Below are positions 45,051 to 55,892 of a stretch of DNA of 64,000 nt, one piece after another. A program made the position numbers and the translations under genes. How positions within the stretch are numbered: the first letter of the stretch is position 1; every line of letters begins with the position of its first letter. The notes beneath the pieces are model-generated. The model was not told the origin of the DNA, did not search any database, and worked only from the letters and a program-made list of their open reading frames with translations. Source of the DNA: Saturnia japonica. Its lineage: Eukaryota; Arthropoda; Insecta; Lepidoptera; Saturniidae. Location: assembly GCA_033032175.1 (NCBI GenBank), contig CM065321.1:7896501-7960500 (forward strand). The letters run 5' to 3'.

Positions 45051-45345
45051 ACCCAATGAACACATGACCTATGTTTGACGAGCAACCTCACATCATATGT
45101 GTAAAATTGATGTAAATATGACACATATAATGTAAATGGGACGCGTTCATAAGTAAGTTCGTGTGACTTAGGTAACGTGTTCATTGGGCAGTCATTTAAC
45201 CATGTACTTATACTTCGATCAGCATAATATAGAACACGTTACCTTTAGTTTGATGTCCCAATTTATTCACGTGTATCATAATTACATAAATTTTACACAT
45301 GTGAAGTGTGAGTTATGTCAAATATAGGCCATTTATTTACTGGGT
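45051..45345. mobile_element. Foldback MITE, 295 bases
   Basis: The two halves are reverse complements over about 130 bases each. ACCCAATGAACACATGACCT pairs with the complement of GGCCATTTATTTACTGGGT, and TATGTGTAAAATTGATGTAA pairs with TTACATAAATTTTACACATG. AGGTAACGTGTTC pairs with GAACACGTTACCTTT near the centre. It has no coding capacity. The outer ends are ACCCA and TGGGT; a target duplication is not obvious. Confidence 0.75.
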
Positions 45346-45503
45346 AAGTATTGCTATACAACGTGGCAATGTGGTCAGCCTTGTGGGTACGTTTCCTTTC
45401 AGCGGCGAGATAGATAGCATCCACTACTTGTAGTTTTTGATTACTATTTTTAAGATTGTAATTATATGATAGAGTTTAATCGTTCATTAAGTAAATAAAT
45501 ATG

Positions 45504-46404
45504 TGTTGATGATCTGTATTTTGTGATGGAAGCTCCACAAGGTTTGCAACAGGTTATGTCCGACTTTCTCCAGTTGTGCCGTAAATTCAGCCTAAAAGTC
45601 AATTTAGAGAAGACGGAGGTGATGTCCTTAGACACTCACTATCACAGGACATTGGTCGTAAACTCTGTGAGGACAAGCTGATGTAGTTCAATAGATTTCG
45701 GTACTTTAATAGCATACTAACTTTTAATTGCGATCTTGATCCCGAATTTAACTGCAGGATCGGTGCTACGGCTGCAGGTTTTGGAAACCTGGACTCGAAG
45801 GTTTTCTGCTTGCACGATTCGAAACTGGCTACCAATATCTCAGTAAATATGGCTATCGTGCTGCCTAATATCCTATATTCCATGGAAACGTGGATCGTGT
45901 ACCGTCACCAGATGCGCTTATTAGACCAGTTCTATATCCAATATCTCCTAAATTTTTTAAAGATTCGTTGCTCTGAACGTGTTTGGAACACCGAAGTGCT
46001 GCGACGAGCTAACGAGTATGTGGCCTTGAGGCGTATTTGATGAGATGACAACTTAGGTGGTGCGGTTTTGTGACACGTATGTCGGAGGGGCGAGTGGAAA
46101 AGGGCGTCTTGTATTCTGAGCTTGAGGAGGGCAAGCGCAAGTAAGACGGACAGCTCCTCAGATGCAAAGATGTGCTAAATTGTCACATGAAAAAATGGGA
46201 CATAGAGCTTTCGCAATGGGAGAAAATGGCAGCAAAACATCCGGAGTGGAGAGCTCAAGTAAAAGTTAAGGTGAATACCTTTAAAGACCATCGTTGTAAT
46301 GCACTTGATGTCGAATACGATGCGGCAATCAATTGCCCATCTTGCGAGAATAGTTATCTTACATGTTCACTATGTGAATATATTCAACTTCCAAACGAAG
46401 ATTG
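45504..46404 (+). pseudogene. RTE-like LINE ORF2 fragment (RT palm to C-terminus)
   Basis: It begins abruptly at VDDLYFVMEAP, where the catalytic FADD motif of reverse transcriptase belongs, followed by FSLKVNLEKTEV. After a frame change come FRYFNSILTFNCDL, LPNILYSMETWIVY and VWNTEVLRRANE. A further change leads to [20 protein letters not shown] and DIELSQWEKMAAKHPEWRA, then a Cys-rich end CPSCENSYLTCSLC. The order is that of the RT thumb and C-terminal domain of RTE-like LINEs. Stops at several points make it inactive, and the upstream endonuclease and RT fingers are absent. Confidence 0.82.
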
Positions 46405-46680
46405 ACACATAAGTGCACACGGACGTCGGAGGTGGGAGAAGAGGCAGTTGCTGTAGCCGAAAGCGGTCAAGAGCATCATAATCATCATATAAATACAATT
46501 TACTAGTTAGAAACGGTTAAGAATGAGGTTTTTGCTAACATGATCGCGTATTCTGTTATTTATTAAAACAAAATAATAAACCTTAGATAAACTTAATAAT
46601 TATTACAATAATTAGCTTTTATAATATTCACACTCTAAAATATGTATAATAAACAACTGAGTATAATATAAAAATAAATA
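46405..46680. other. LINE tail and AT-rich DNA
   Basis: 46405-46495 (ACGGACGTCGGAGG, GAAAGCGGTCAAGAGCATC) probably continues the LINE 3' region. The rest is AT-rich. Confidence 0.4.
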
Positions 46681-46706
46681 TTAGGTCCTTAGATATGAAA
46701 TTAGCG
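46681..46706 (+). repeat. TIR of the split mariner (3' end of the gene)
   Basis: Pairs with 48895-48920 with about two mismatches. Confidence 0.8.
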
Positions 46707-46751
46707 TTTTATATGGTAAAAGTAAAATGAAAAAATATTATGAAATTATAC

Positions 46752-47379
46752 ATTTAATCGATCGAAGTATGTACAATTATTATCTATGCACTTTCGCCAT
46801 TTTAAAGGTAGTTCTTTGATTCCATTTCTGAAAAAATTGTGGGAGCAAGAATCAATAAAATCTTTGAAGGCAGTTTGGACATCTCATCGGAATTGAATTT
46901 ATTTTCCTTGCAAGAAATTGTCCAAATTCCGAAAAAAGTGGTAATCTGTTGGAGCAATGTCCGGGGAATATGGTGAGTTTCGGAGACATTCCAACCACAG
47001 TTCCTCTAATTTAGCGACCGTCGGTCGTATAGTATGGGGTCTAGCGTTGTTCTGAAGCAGCAGTAGGCTTGAGATATTGACCAGTCTCGGTTGTTTACCG
47101 GCTAGCTTTTCCATCATAGTTTGCAATTGCTGATAATACAGATCTCCCGTTATCGTCTGGACAGATCTTACGAAGCTGTAGTGTATGACACCAGCACTGG
47201 TCCACCAAACACTCACCAGTACCTTTTTCTGAGACGACTTTCGCTTGGGACAGGATTTGGCCTGTTCTCCTGGGTTCAGCCATTGTGATGAGCGATTCCG
47301 ATTGTCGTAAAGGATCCATTTTTCGTCACAAGTAATAATACGATTCAAAATTCCCTCGTTATGTGACGGTTGAGTAATG
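46752..47379 (-). pseudogene. Mariner transposase, C-terminal catalytic block
   Basis: Readable motifs on the minus strand are NRIITCDEKWILYDN (first Asp), VLVSVWWTSAGVIHY, LLQNNARPHT and SPYSPDIAPTDYHFF (third Asp). The second catalytic Asp, expected in the QDNARPH position, is Asn (codon AAC at 47049-47051), which alone would inactivate the enzyme. A TAA after FLQGK (46899-46901) and a TGA soon after interrupt the end, but the frame continues with FKDFIDS and LPLKWRKCIDNN to a final stop near 46755. The helix-turn-helix part is displaced to 48441-48735. Confidence 0.87.
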
Positions 47380-48440
47380 TAATGCAGAACTCAATAGGTG
47401 TTGTTATATTATTTATCTGGAAGATAATCTTATTTAATATCTACTTTATATTATTCATCATAAGTTCATTTGATTTACCTTATTATTGTTTTGGTGTACC
47501 TATTCTTTTATTTCCAGGATACCAATTAATGATAGGTTTATGTATTGATGCGTTTAGATAATTTATAACTTGATAATTTTGGTTTAATAACAGCTTTGTT
47601 AATATTTTAGGTTCGTATTGTTTACATTGCAATATTATGACAATCTCTGTCATTGATAATTCTTTGATAGTAATAGAGCATGCGCAATTAGGAGTTTCTC
47701 AGGTATAGACAAATATTCTATCCAGGTTCTAGTTTAGCAAATTAAATCTATGATTAGATTTATTTTTAATTTTTAAAATAAGAAAAGTCTAGTAAGATGA
47801 AATTTTGAATTCAAACGAAAACAAAAGAGAAAATTAAAACAGAGAGTAGGACAGATTCTTCAGGATGGATCTGATCATGTTATGTTGATTGTACGGCAGA
47901 CTTTTGAATCGTAGTAACGTTTATATAATATTTATCAAATGTTTTAATAGAAACCAAATTATTGTACAACAGACCTGGGAGTCGAAAAGATAGTTTATTT
48001 TATAACATATTTATATAGAAAAGTTATTTTAATTGTTATAATTTATAATTTTAATATTAATATGGGTGAAATACCCTTTGTCAAAACGACAAATACCTAC
48101 TGAACATTGAAAGAACACTACCGGGAAAGTATCACCTGGATTTTGTATTTATAATACAAATAATAACTTTTCCTTTTACATATGAGGAAATCTCAATAGA
48201 TAAGATATTTGGTGCTGCGTCGTCTGCTTGAGCAGTGTATCCTGATACGGCCTACACCGTGCTGACTTCTATTCTAGATCCTAGGCAAGGATCTCTACGC
48301 TGAGCTGTCGGAACAAGAAGAACGTCTCGGTTATGGACTTTTAAATTGTGTAATAATAATTTGTAAAACATATATTAACTGAAAATTGTAAGGTATGCTG
48401 GAAATTTATACATAACTATCCTAAATTAAATTATAATCAT
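47380..48440. other. About 1.06 kb inserted in the mariner
   Basis: It separates two halves of one transposase gene. No reading frame of note, no clear terminal repeats, AT-rich. A GC-richer patch at 48200-48330 (GCTGCGTCGTCTGCTTGAGC) is unidentified. Confidence 0.6.
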
Positions 48441-48735
48441 AACAGTGTTTGTTGGCGTGCTTCAGTCAATTCATGTGGTATCCATTTTTCTAGAGCTTTT
48501 TCACTGTTCCTGTTTGTTTCAAGTGAAATTTTTTTTATCACTCACATCGAAGCCTGCCGCTAACTCTGATGTGGTTTGCGAATGATCAGCTTCAACGATC
48601 ACCTTTGATTCTTCATTTTCAAAAACGTATCGTGTTTTCTTTTAAAGTAGCTTTCCCATACACATCATTAATTTTTCGAGCTGATTTTGCAGCGCTGATG
48701 CCATAATGGAACTTATATTCGTAAATAAGGTTATA
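48441..48735 (-). pseudogene. Mariner transposase, N-terminal DNA-binding block
   Basis: The minus strand reads IENLKYNLIYEYKF, GISAAKSARKINDVYG (first helix-turn-helix), then after a frame change EADHSQTTSELAAGFDVSD and KWIPHELTEARQQ (second helix-turn-helix and linker). This is the part missing from the block at 46752-47379. Confidence 0.8.
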
Positions 48736-48894
48736 TTTTAAATTTTCTATTTGTGAAAGAACGATGTCAAAGAATAATAAAATGGTGTGAAAACAAACGA
48801 ATCACTAAATTTGAAACACAAATACACAAGCCTAAATTTGGAATTTCTAACCAGACGCCAGATATTTGAGATCAAAGTGACCAGTTCAACAAAG

Positions 48895-48920
48895 TGCCAA
48901 TTTCATATGTAAGGACCTAA
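48895..48920 (-). repeat. TIR of the split mariner (5' end of the gene)
   Basis: Reverse complement of 46681-46706 with about two mismatches. Confidence 0.8.
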
Positions 48921-49564
48921 ATGTATACCTACAGCAACGATTCACAAAACTAAGGGAACACGGAGCCCACAATAGGAGTCTTTTGAAGGGGCAAAATTAG
49001 TGCAAACCTTTTTATCGTGTTATTAATTTTTTATCACACCTCACATGGACGGTATATATTTATAAACGGAATGACTATTAGTTGCAACCGCCGGATGATA
49101 CACGTTTGTAAAAGGTTATTGAAGGTCCATGCTACGCCAACTCTAAAAATACTGTAACTGTTTTACTTAGTTAACTGATTATAACATATTATGCTTTATT
49201 ATTATTTTAGATTTGTTCCCTTGTTTGCTATTTTTTAAATATAAATTCACGCACTGCGTACAATAATAATTTTGAATTCACAACATTGCGGGTTAGCTGG
49301 AAGAATATCACTTGTGGTATTAAGTTCGCCAGTGTACGAATTAAGAGAGTAAAAAGTTATTCATTAATTTAATTAGTTTCAGGTTAAATCTTACCTGGTT
49401 TTAAATGATTTGGTCCAAGATAATTACCTGCTAAACCTAGACGAGGTCTGACTCTCAACAGCAGTTAGTGAAACATGCCTGCAGGTGTTTGGTGACGACA
49501 GATTTTGTTTGGTAGTTAGTCATGCGAGCATTACAAAAAGCCCTACTACGATGCTGAACTTCAT
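48921..49564. other. AT-rich stretch, no gene seen
   Basis: Nothing recognisable. Confidence 0.4.
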
Positions 49565-49675
49565 CACCATGTTTCCATTAACCGAAAGTTTAAACATATT
49601 ATAAAATTCCCATCTATGTCAATCGACACGTTGTCTAGACACGCTACCACTGAGTCGTTATCGCCTGGCTATCAC
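49565..49675 (-). mobile_element. Degraded tRNA-derived SINE
   Basis: On the minus strand CGACTCAGTGGTAGCGTG fits an RNA polymerase III A box. The following text and the TTCATCACCATGTTTCC tail match the copy at 62500-62640. The B box is decayed. Confidence 0.5.
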
Positions 49676-50156
49676 TAAGTGCTTTTCTGAAGCTGGGTTA
49701 TTTATTTAAATAAGGGCGGCAAATGAGAAATGGTTCGTACTTAGGATAAAACCATTTGCGGCGAAAGTATGCCATTATGCTTCTCAAAAATTTACTTTTT
49801 ATTTGTTTATTTACCTACTGGAGAATATACACACAACACAATACTTTGTCACGCCACAACTTCACCTTCTTGAATAGTTGTTGTACCTTGCGTTCCTGAC
49901 ACCATTGTCTTTAATATAATGCGTCAGTTATGGCCATTGTTTGTATGTCGAGTTGCACGAGGTGCTGTTAAGCATACATCTTTCAAGCGAAAATTTCCTT
50001 CAGTAAATGTATTTTGGCTCTTCTTGAACTTTTATATACGGATTATGACTTGCCATTTTTATTACTTAGGTATTTATTATATAAGAAGGATCCGAATTAA
50101 GCGTATTTGTTGTACCACACAGTCATACATACAAAACTAAATAAATTTATTAATTA
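49676..50156. other. AT-rich stretch, no gene seen
   Basis: Nothing recognisable. Confidence 0.4.
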
Positions 50157-50814
50157 CTAGCTGTGCCCCACGGTTTCACCCGTGTTAATTTTATACAATG
50201 AAATACAACGCCAACGCACCTGTGTAGTCTATCATAATTATTGTTCTTGTCGCAAGTACAAATTATAATATTTGAATTTTTTATTATCTCCTAAACTATG
50301 TGTCAAAATAACATACTATAAAGAGCAAAACCTAACTTTATAAAAAAAATTTATTTGTAAAATATTGTAAAATTTAAAACTTTTATTTGTAAGAATTAAT
50401 ATGCAATGCTAAAAATAATGTTCACACATCACTTTTTAATTTTTAACAATTGTTTGTTACATAATATCTTTTTGATGCTTAGGTCTAGGAGATAGTCATA
50501 TGCTATCGCGATTTTTTTTTTATATATATAAAGAATCAGTATTTTTGTAGCAAATTGTATTTACGTATCATTAACGATTACGACAGCGCAAGCGGATAAA
50601 TAAGCTCGGAAGGGCTTCCCCCTCCGACTTAACAAAATTCAATATTTAAGGATTGCTGAGAGTTGTAGCCTAATGTTAGATAACCTATGCTATTTATCGT
50701 GAGTCTGGCTTTCATATACAAAAAGATTTTCTCGAATCCGACTGGTAGTTCGAGTGATTAGCGTATTTAAAGAAACAAAAAAAAAACTTTTCCGCTTTAT
50801 TATGTTAGTATAGA
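50157..50814 (-). mobile_element. Helitron-like element, family A, inverted copy
   Basis: On the minus strand it starts TCTATACTAACATAATAAAG and ends GGGGCACAGCTAG. Internal words ACGCTAATCACTCGAAC, TCCGACTTAACAA (reverse) and CCAACGCACC (reverse) match the copies at 9098, 28400 and 61069. This is the copy with the clearest ends at both sides. Confidence 0.78.
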
Positions 50815-51105
50815 TATACACCGACTGATCTCGGAACATGATATAACAAAAGGAAATCATACATGTGTCTATCATCTCTACCGCGCCACTATATTACTGC
50901 ATATACACCGACATATCTCGGAACATGACAAACCAAAAGAAAATCATACTTGTGTTTATCACTATGTCTATGGTGGTCGCCATCTCTACCACGCCGCTAT
51001 ATTACTGCATATACACCAATTGATCTCGGAACACGACAAACCAAAAGAAAATCATACTTGTGTTTATCACTATGTGTATGGTGGTCGCGGTCATCCCCTA
51101 TTTCA
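50814..51105 (-). repeat. Three tandem units of about 87-108 bases
   Basis: Units begin ATATACACC at 50814, 50901 and 51009. Each carries ATCTCGGAACA, CAAAAG-AAATCATAC and TGTTTATCA or TGTCTATCA. Unit 1 lacks about 21 bases that units 2 and 3 have (ATGTCTATGGTGGTCGC). The array lies between two minus-strand Helitron-like elements. Confidence 0.85.
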
Positions 51106-51360
51106 CCTATTAAAGTTTTATTTTCACCACATAAGCTAGCCAAAGTCTTTCTCCAAAGTCCAACATATCTCTATACCAAAATTCATCAAAATTGGGTTCT
51201 TCATACGAACTTTCATCCTCCCCATTTCACCCCTTCCAATTTTATTTCCAAAAGTAGCCTATGTCCTTTCTCAACCAAAATTTATCGAAATTGGTTCAGC
51301 GGTCTAGGCGTGAAAATGCAACAGACGGGACAGACATAATTACTTTCAGTTTTTATACTC
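51085..51360 (-). mobile_element. Helitron-like element, family B, inverted copy
   Basis: Two modules read on the minus strand: GACCGCTGAACCAATTT, TAGGCTACTTTTGG, GTATGAAGAACCCAATTTTG, GATGAATTTTGGTATAGAG. The tandem units to its left may be its 3' part. Confidence 0.68.
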
Positions 51361-51369
51361 TAATCATGA

Positions 51370-51895
51370 CCTTAACCTTCGCTCTTCTATTAATCTTATT
51401 CTTTGCTGTCCTGTCCATACTTCCGGTCTAGTACATTCATCTTTCTATATCCAATCTATTCTCCTATGGAATGCGCTTCCTTATGAAATCAGGATGTCAT
51501 CTAATCGTTTCAGTTTTAAAGTCAAGTTACGTCGACTTTACCAGTGTCATTTAGCAGAATTATCTGGTTAATGCTGTATTTAGTACTTAATGTTGACGAA
51601 TTATATTTTTATTTATTGTATTGATATTTATGTATGATGTTGTTATGTGTATGTATTGTATATGTGTAGTATATATGTATTATATATGTCTTATATATAT
51701 TATGTTTTGGTGTTGATATTTTATTTATATATTGTGATTTTAAATTGGTTAAACATAATTTCAATAAACCCCCTTACCTTTTACACCTACCAACATTTAT
51801 CTCTGCATCACCTAATGGTTGACTGGCAGAGAATGCCTTAGGCATTAAGTCCGCCATTGCGTATTTAACGCATAGTGTGTAAATAAATAAATAAA
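51370..51895 (+). mobile_element. LINE 3' end
   Basis: The coding tail SILLWNALPYEIRMSSNRFS (51460-51520) ends at TAA 51569-51571 and matches the C-terminus of jockey/CR1-like LINEs. The 3' UTR ends with GGCATTAAGTCCGCCATTG at 51841 and a tail of TAAATAAATAAATA, the form I know from lepidopteran LINEs. The copy is heavily 5'-truncated. Confidence 0.8.
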
Positions 51896-53984
51896 TATTA
51901 GTAGGTATGGATTATTCATTTCATTATACTGTCAATTTCTATGATGTCATTTACCAATTAAAATACTAACAGTGGATTATTACCTAACAGCAAATAACGT
52001 AATAGCAAAATAACGTCTGTAATAAATTCTCTCTCTCCATATCTTTCTATGTTTCTCTATAATAACTGATACTTTAGTATAGTAAAAATGACAAAAGATT
52101 GATTGTTGTGGTGTCATTCTAATTTTCTATTTTAGGAATTTTTATATTTTAGACCTAGATTTTTTTGTGAATCGATTCATAAGAATTCAATTCGAATCGA
52201 TACTTTTTGAAATGAATTGCCATCCCTAGCAGCGGCGCGGCTGTATTCAACCAAAATATCTATTCTATGCACACTCCCTTTTAATATGACTTATCACATA
52301 GATCTGAGGTAAACTTATAATGGAATATTTTTTTTTTTAATCTCTCCATTTTTTACTTTATGAAAAGTTTAATCATCATCGTTTTACAAACCATAATATA
52401 CAGATAACTGAAACTTCAGTCAATTCAACAAAAGAGCTGTTTTATAGCATTTTAGCATTATAACATTTTATAGCATTAACAAATTTTCGACGTGATTTTT
52501 AAATTCATATAATTTTTATTTATTAACTTATTGAAGTAAAACAAACACTAAATGTTAAGTGAACCTTACCACAATATATTAATGAAAACCATTTCCAAAT
52601 CGGTTAAGCCGTTTCTGAGATTAGCGCGCACAAACGCTGGCAAACAGACAAACAGACAAAAAATCTAACAATCATTGTTTTGAGTTCTGCTGCGTTGATA
52701 AAGGCCACCAACAATAGTTTTTCTCATATATCTTCTATGTATAGACATCGATCAGTTACGTTTTTATTATATGTTTAATTAATTAATTAATTTGGCACTG
52801 AAATTTGAAGCTTAGAGGAAGAATAGTGATTTTAAATTATATATTCGACGTTGAAGGGAGGATTACTGCCTATCACCTAGTACATTGTTGCCAATTTCTA
52901 CCCATTGATGAATTTATATATATATATATGTAATAATAATAAATGTATTCACTTATATTACTTTGCGAAAATCCATAGTAAATAATTAATCCGAAATTTC
53001 TTAGCTATTTCCCCACTTGCAACAGATTAATAGCAGTGTTTAGGCTAAAAGACGCTTGACAATCATATGCACAATGATACATCATCCATCATTTTTCCTT
53101 GAATCTGTCTATTCCTATCTACCCCAACCTTTAACCGACATCAATTTGTCTTTAAAATTACAACGGCGAACACTGAAAGTGACTGTGCTATTGATTAAAT
53201 ATTATAATAAACTTTTATCACTAAACTCGGTTAGAGAGCGTGCTAGGTGCGTGCTAAAACAGAAGTGACCACAAGAGGAGGTCTCCAAAGTTCGTGAAAG
53301 CTGTGGACTGGTGAGTCCTTTTTTTCCTCCTACATTCCATTATTCCGTGTCATTGTGCATATGTTGTGATCGACCAGGGAAAATGACTCCCAATTAACAG
53401 TCCGGCTAGTCATTTAAATAAATCGAACCAGCGCTTACAAGCAGTTTTCGGCTTCCTACAACACAAAAACGTTTACATATTAAATCAATGATAAGAATAT
53501 AGATTAATATATATAATTAAACAACAATACTTAAAAAAAAAAATAATAAAGAAAATAAATAAAAGTGAGAAAATAAAAAAATATACGAATAACATTTAAA
53601 AACTAAATAAATTAAAAACTATGTTGCTGATGAAACGTGTTTTCCCCAACGAGGCATACTCAGATCGATGTTGACTGCCGAAGAGCGGCACCTAACGTAT
53701 CAGCGACGTAAAATGTATCGTATTTGGACCAAAACAATCGTGTGAACCTTAGCCTCGGTTTGACCTTTTTTGGCTCCCTATTTTTTGACTTTCACAAAGA
53801 AAACGACCTTTTTTTAGGAAGTATTGTAGATGTACATAATTATCAGACGGTTGTGAACCCTGGCAGGCGAGTGAGCGCCATCGCTACGCGAGGTACAATT
53901 TGTACTTTCCAACCCTACTTTTAGTAGTGATGAATACATTCCGTTTATTTGTTCATTCAACAATGTTAGTACATTGTAGTATGT
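51896..53984. other. AT-rich stretch, no gene seen
   Basis: 52585-52665 contains AAATCGGTTAAGCCGTTTCTG and GATTAGCGCG, a repeat phrase also loosely present at 10605. A TA microsatellite lies at 52915-52929. 53640-53760 is GC-richer without a clear frame. Confidence 0.45.
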
Positions 53985-54850
53985 GTCCCAAAAGTATCCG
54001 ACCTGTACCTGTAACTACGCACTGGCATTATTTTTGGCCATCCGGCTCATGTCATCCTTCGAAGTAATACCTCTTCGACTGAACAAGATGCTCCCACGGT
54101 GCTTTCACATCCTGATGCAGTTCTGGTAATCGATTTTCGGAATGTCCATGAGTGCACGCGTCGCATTCGTTTCAACTGTCTCTCTGTCATCAAACTGGTG
54201 TTCTTTGAGTGACATTTTTAATTTTGGGAACAACTAAAAGTCGCTGGGGCCTATGTTGGGACTGTACGCAGGCTGACGGAGTTGTTTAATAATGTGTTTT
54301 GCTAAAAACTGTTGCACGAGGTTCGTGAATGCGCTGGCGCGTTATTGTGGTGTAGAAACCAGTCACCGCGCGCCCAAAAATGCGGCTGTACCTGCCCACC
54401 GCGTCACGCAGTATTTTTAGAATTTCACGGTAAAATTCTTTGTTGATTGTCTGACTTCTCGGTACATATTCGTGATGCACGACACCGTCCAAATCGAAGA
54501 AAACAATTAACATGGACTTGACGTTGCTCTGACTATGACGTGCTTTCTTCCGTCGTGGCTCAGATAGAAGCTTTCACTGTAAAGTTTGTTGTTTCGTTTC
54601 AGGGTCACAAACGTAAATCCAGGATTCGCCAATCATCTGGACATTTTCACCATCAATAAGCATTTCCAAGTTGTCCTGAGCGAATCCGAAACCTTTTCTG
54701 GTCTAATGTGAGTAAAACATGGGAGTCATTCCCAAGTTCAGGATCAGGATTCTCGAAATACAAGATTCTTAATACCCGAGATCATTTATCTCTCCCACAG
54801 TCAAACGATGATTTTGCGCAATCGTAATTAGCAAACGTTCTGATAATAAC
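53985..54850 (-). pseudogene. Mariner transposase relic, N-terminus missing
   Basis: The minus strand reads MLIVFFDLDGVVHHEYVPRS (54513 on), then HHNNAPAHSRTS, where the second catalytic Asp is Asn, and a C-terminal part over PNIGPSDFWLF-like wording to about 54010. The same block is present at 31355-31700. The plus-strand phrase TGTCCCAAAAGTATCCGACC at 53982 may be the terminal repeat. I see no matching end beyond 54850 and no helix-turn-helix region. Stops and frameshifts are many. Confidence 0.75.
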
Positions 54851-55469
54851 AACAATTTAGTAATAATAAAAACTAATTGGGTAAAGAAGTTAGTAAATTA
54901 TATATAAAGAAACATATTGTGAGTGTTTTATTTAAATTCATTTCTAGTAACTCAGGAGCAAGATAAAACATAAAGTATTCTTATTAGAGACAAAGAGTGT
55001 CTTATTATTTTCTGTTAGTAGTGTTGTACTGAAGGACAAATTTAGCATAAAATTAATTAAATTGCTATTAAAGTAATACACCTGGAATGGTAGTCAGAAA
55101 TCACGAAGTCTTGTAAAAAAAGTTTCTCGGTTAATGCTTTCTAAAAGATTTTTTGGTAAGAAATGGCACACCTTATCGCAACACGTCGCAGTACGCTGAA
55201 ACTTTTAGGATGATAAATGGTTTACGTGATTCACGCCTGTATCTGGAGGGACCAATCACTGGGTGGAATTACCTAAATGTAAGGAAAAGAGATAAAAATG
55301 TATATTCTTAATGGTTTTACTAATAACAAGGAAGTATTTTTGCGCACTTCTTTTATAGATAAAATAATAAGAAATTTAGGTGAAATATCGAAATGTATAG
55401 TATTTATATTAACACAAAAAAATTGAAGAAAGTATATATCTAACAGATTCCCTTGTTTTCTCGAAGCTA
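54851..55469. other. AT-rich stretch, no gene seen
   Basis: Nothing recognisable. Confidence 0.4.
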
Positions 55470-55892
55470 AATTTTATAGACGTCGTTTATGAGCCGCAGC
55501 TTCTGGCTAGAATGGGTAACTTAGTTCAGCGGGCACAGAATGGATGCACCAAATTCTGTTTTAAAATCCCTCCCAGACGACACGTTACTTCGTATTTAAA
55601 TCAGACAAAAGTAATGTGCATATCTAATAGACGTTATGTTCACCTTGCTGTACTTCTTCTTGGTATTATCAGAACGGGATAACAAGTGTACCTTTTGGAA
55701 AAGTTTACCTAGTCAAGTTATACTAGCTCATCATTTCGCAGCATTAAACTCTCGCTGCTGTCAGCGAGAGGTAGTTTTAAATATGATGTTGCTAAAATCT
55801 GCAACAATATTCCTTCACCATTACAGTTTGCAAGATCTCTACGCACATTTAGGTACAAAATAAAGGAATATATTTTAAATTTACGTATAAAC
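55470..55892 (+). pseudogene. Jockey/CR1-like LINE C-terminal fragment
   Basis: The plus strand reads LVQRAQNGCTKFCFKIPPRR, HVTSYLNQTKVMCISNRRYV, then HLAVLLLGIIRTG followed by TAA 55679-55681. After small frame changes it continues with CNNIPSPLQFARSLRTFRYK and ends at a stop near 55877. This order (RRYVHL, then IP..LR, then F+YK+K) is that of the C-terminal domain of a LINE distinct from the one at 32790-33890. Confidence 0.78.

Larger units (their letters stand above)
46681..48920 (-). mobile_element. Mariner element split by about 1.06 kb of other sequence
   Basis: TIRs: TTAGGTCCTTAGATATGAAATT at 46681 and, on the right, the reverse complement of AATTTCATATGTAAGGACCTAA ending at 48920. 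Between them on the minus strand lie the N-terminal transposase block (48441-48735), an unrelated 47380-48440 segment, and the C-terminal block (46752-47379). The left flank is TA; the right flank is not a clean TA. The wording is that of a cecropia/SETMAR-like mariner. Confidence 0.82.

Noticed and set aside
50814..51105. Tandem units considered as a CRISPR-like array
   Set aside because: Units are 87-108 bases with diverged copies and no short repeat plus unique spacer pattern; the DNA is animal.
53724..53924. 66-codon plus-strand open frame
   Set aside because: It has no recognisable domain, and its neighbourhood shows no splice or promoter signs.
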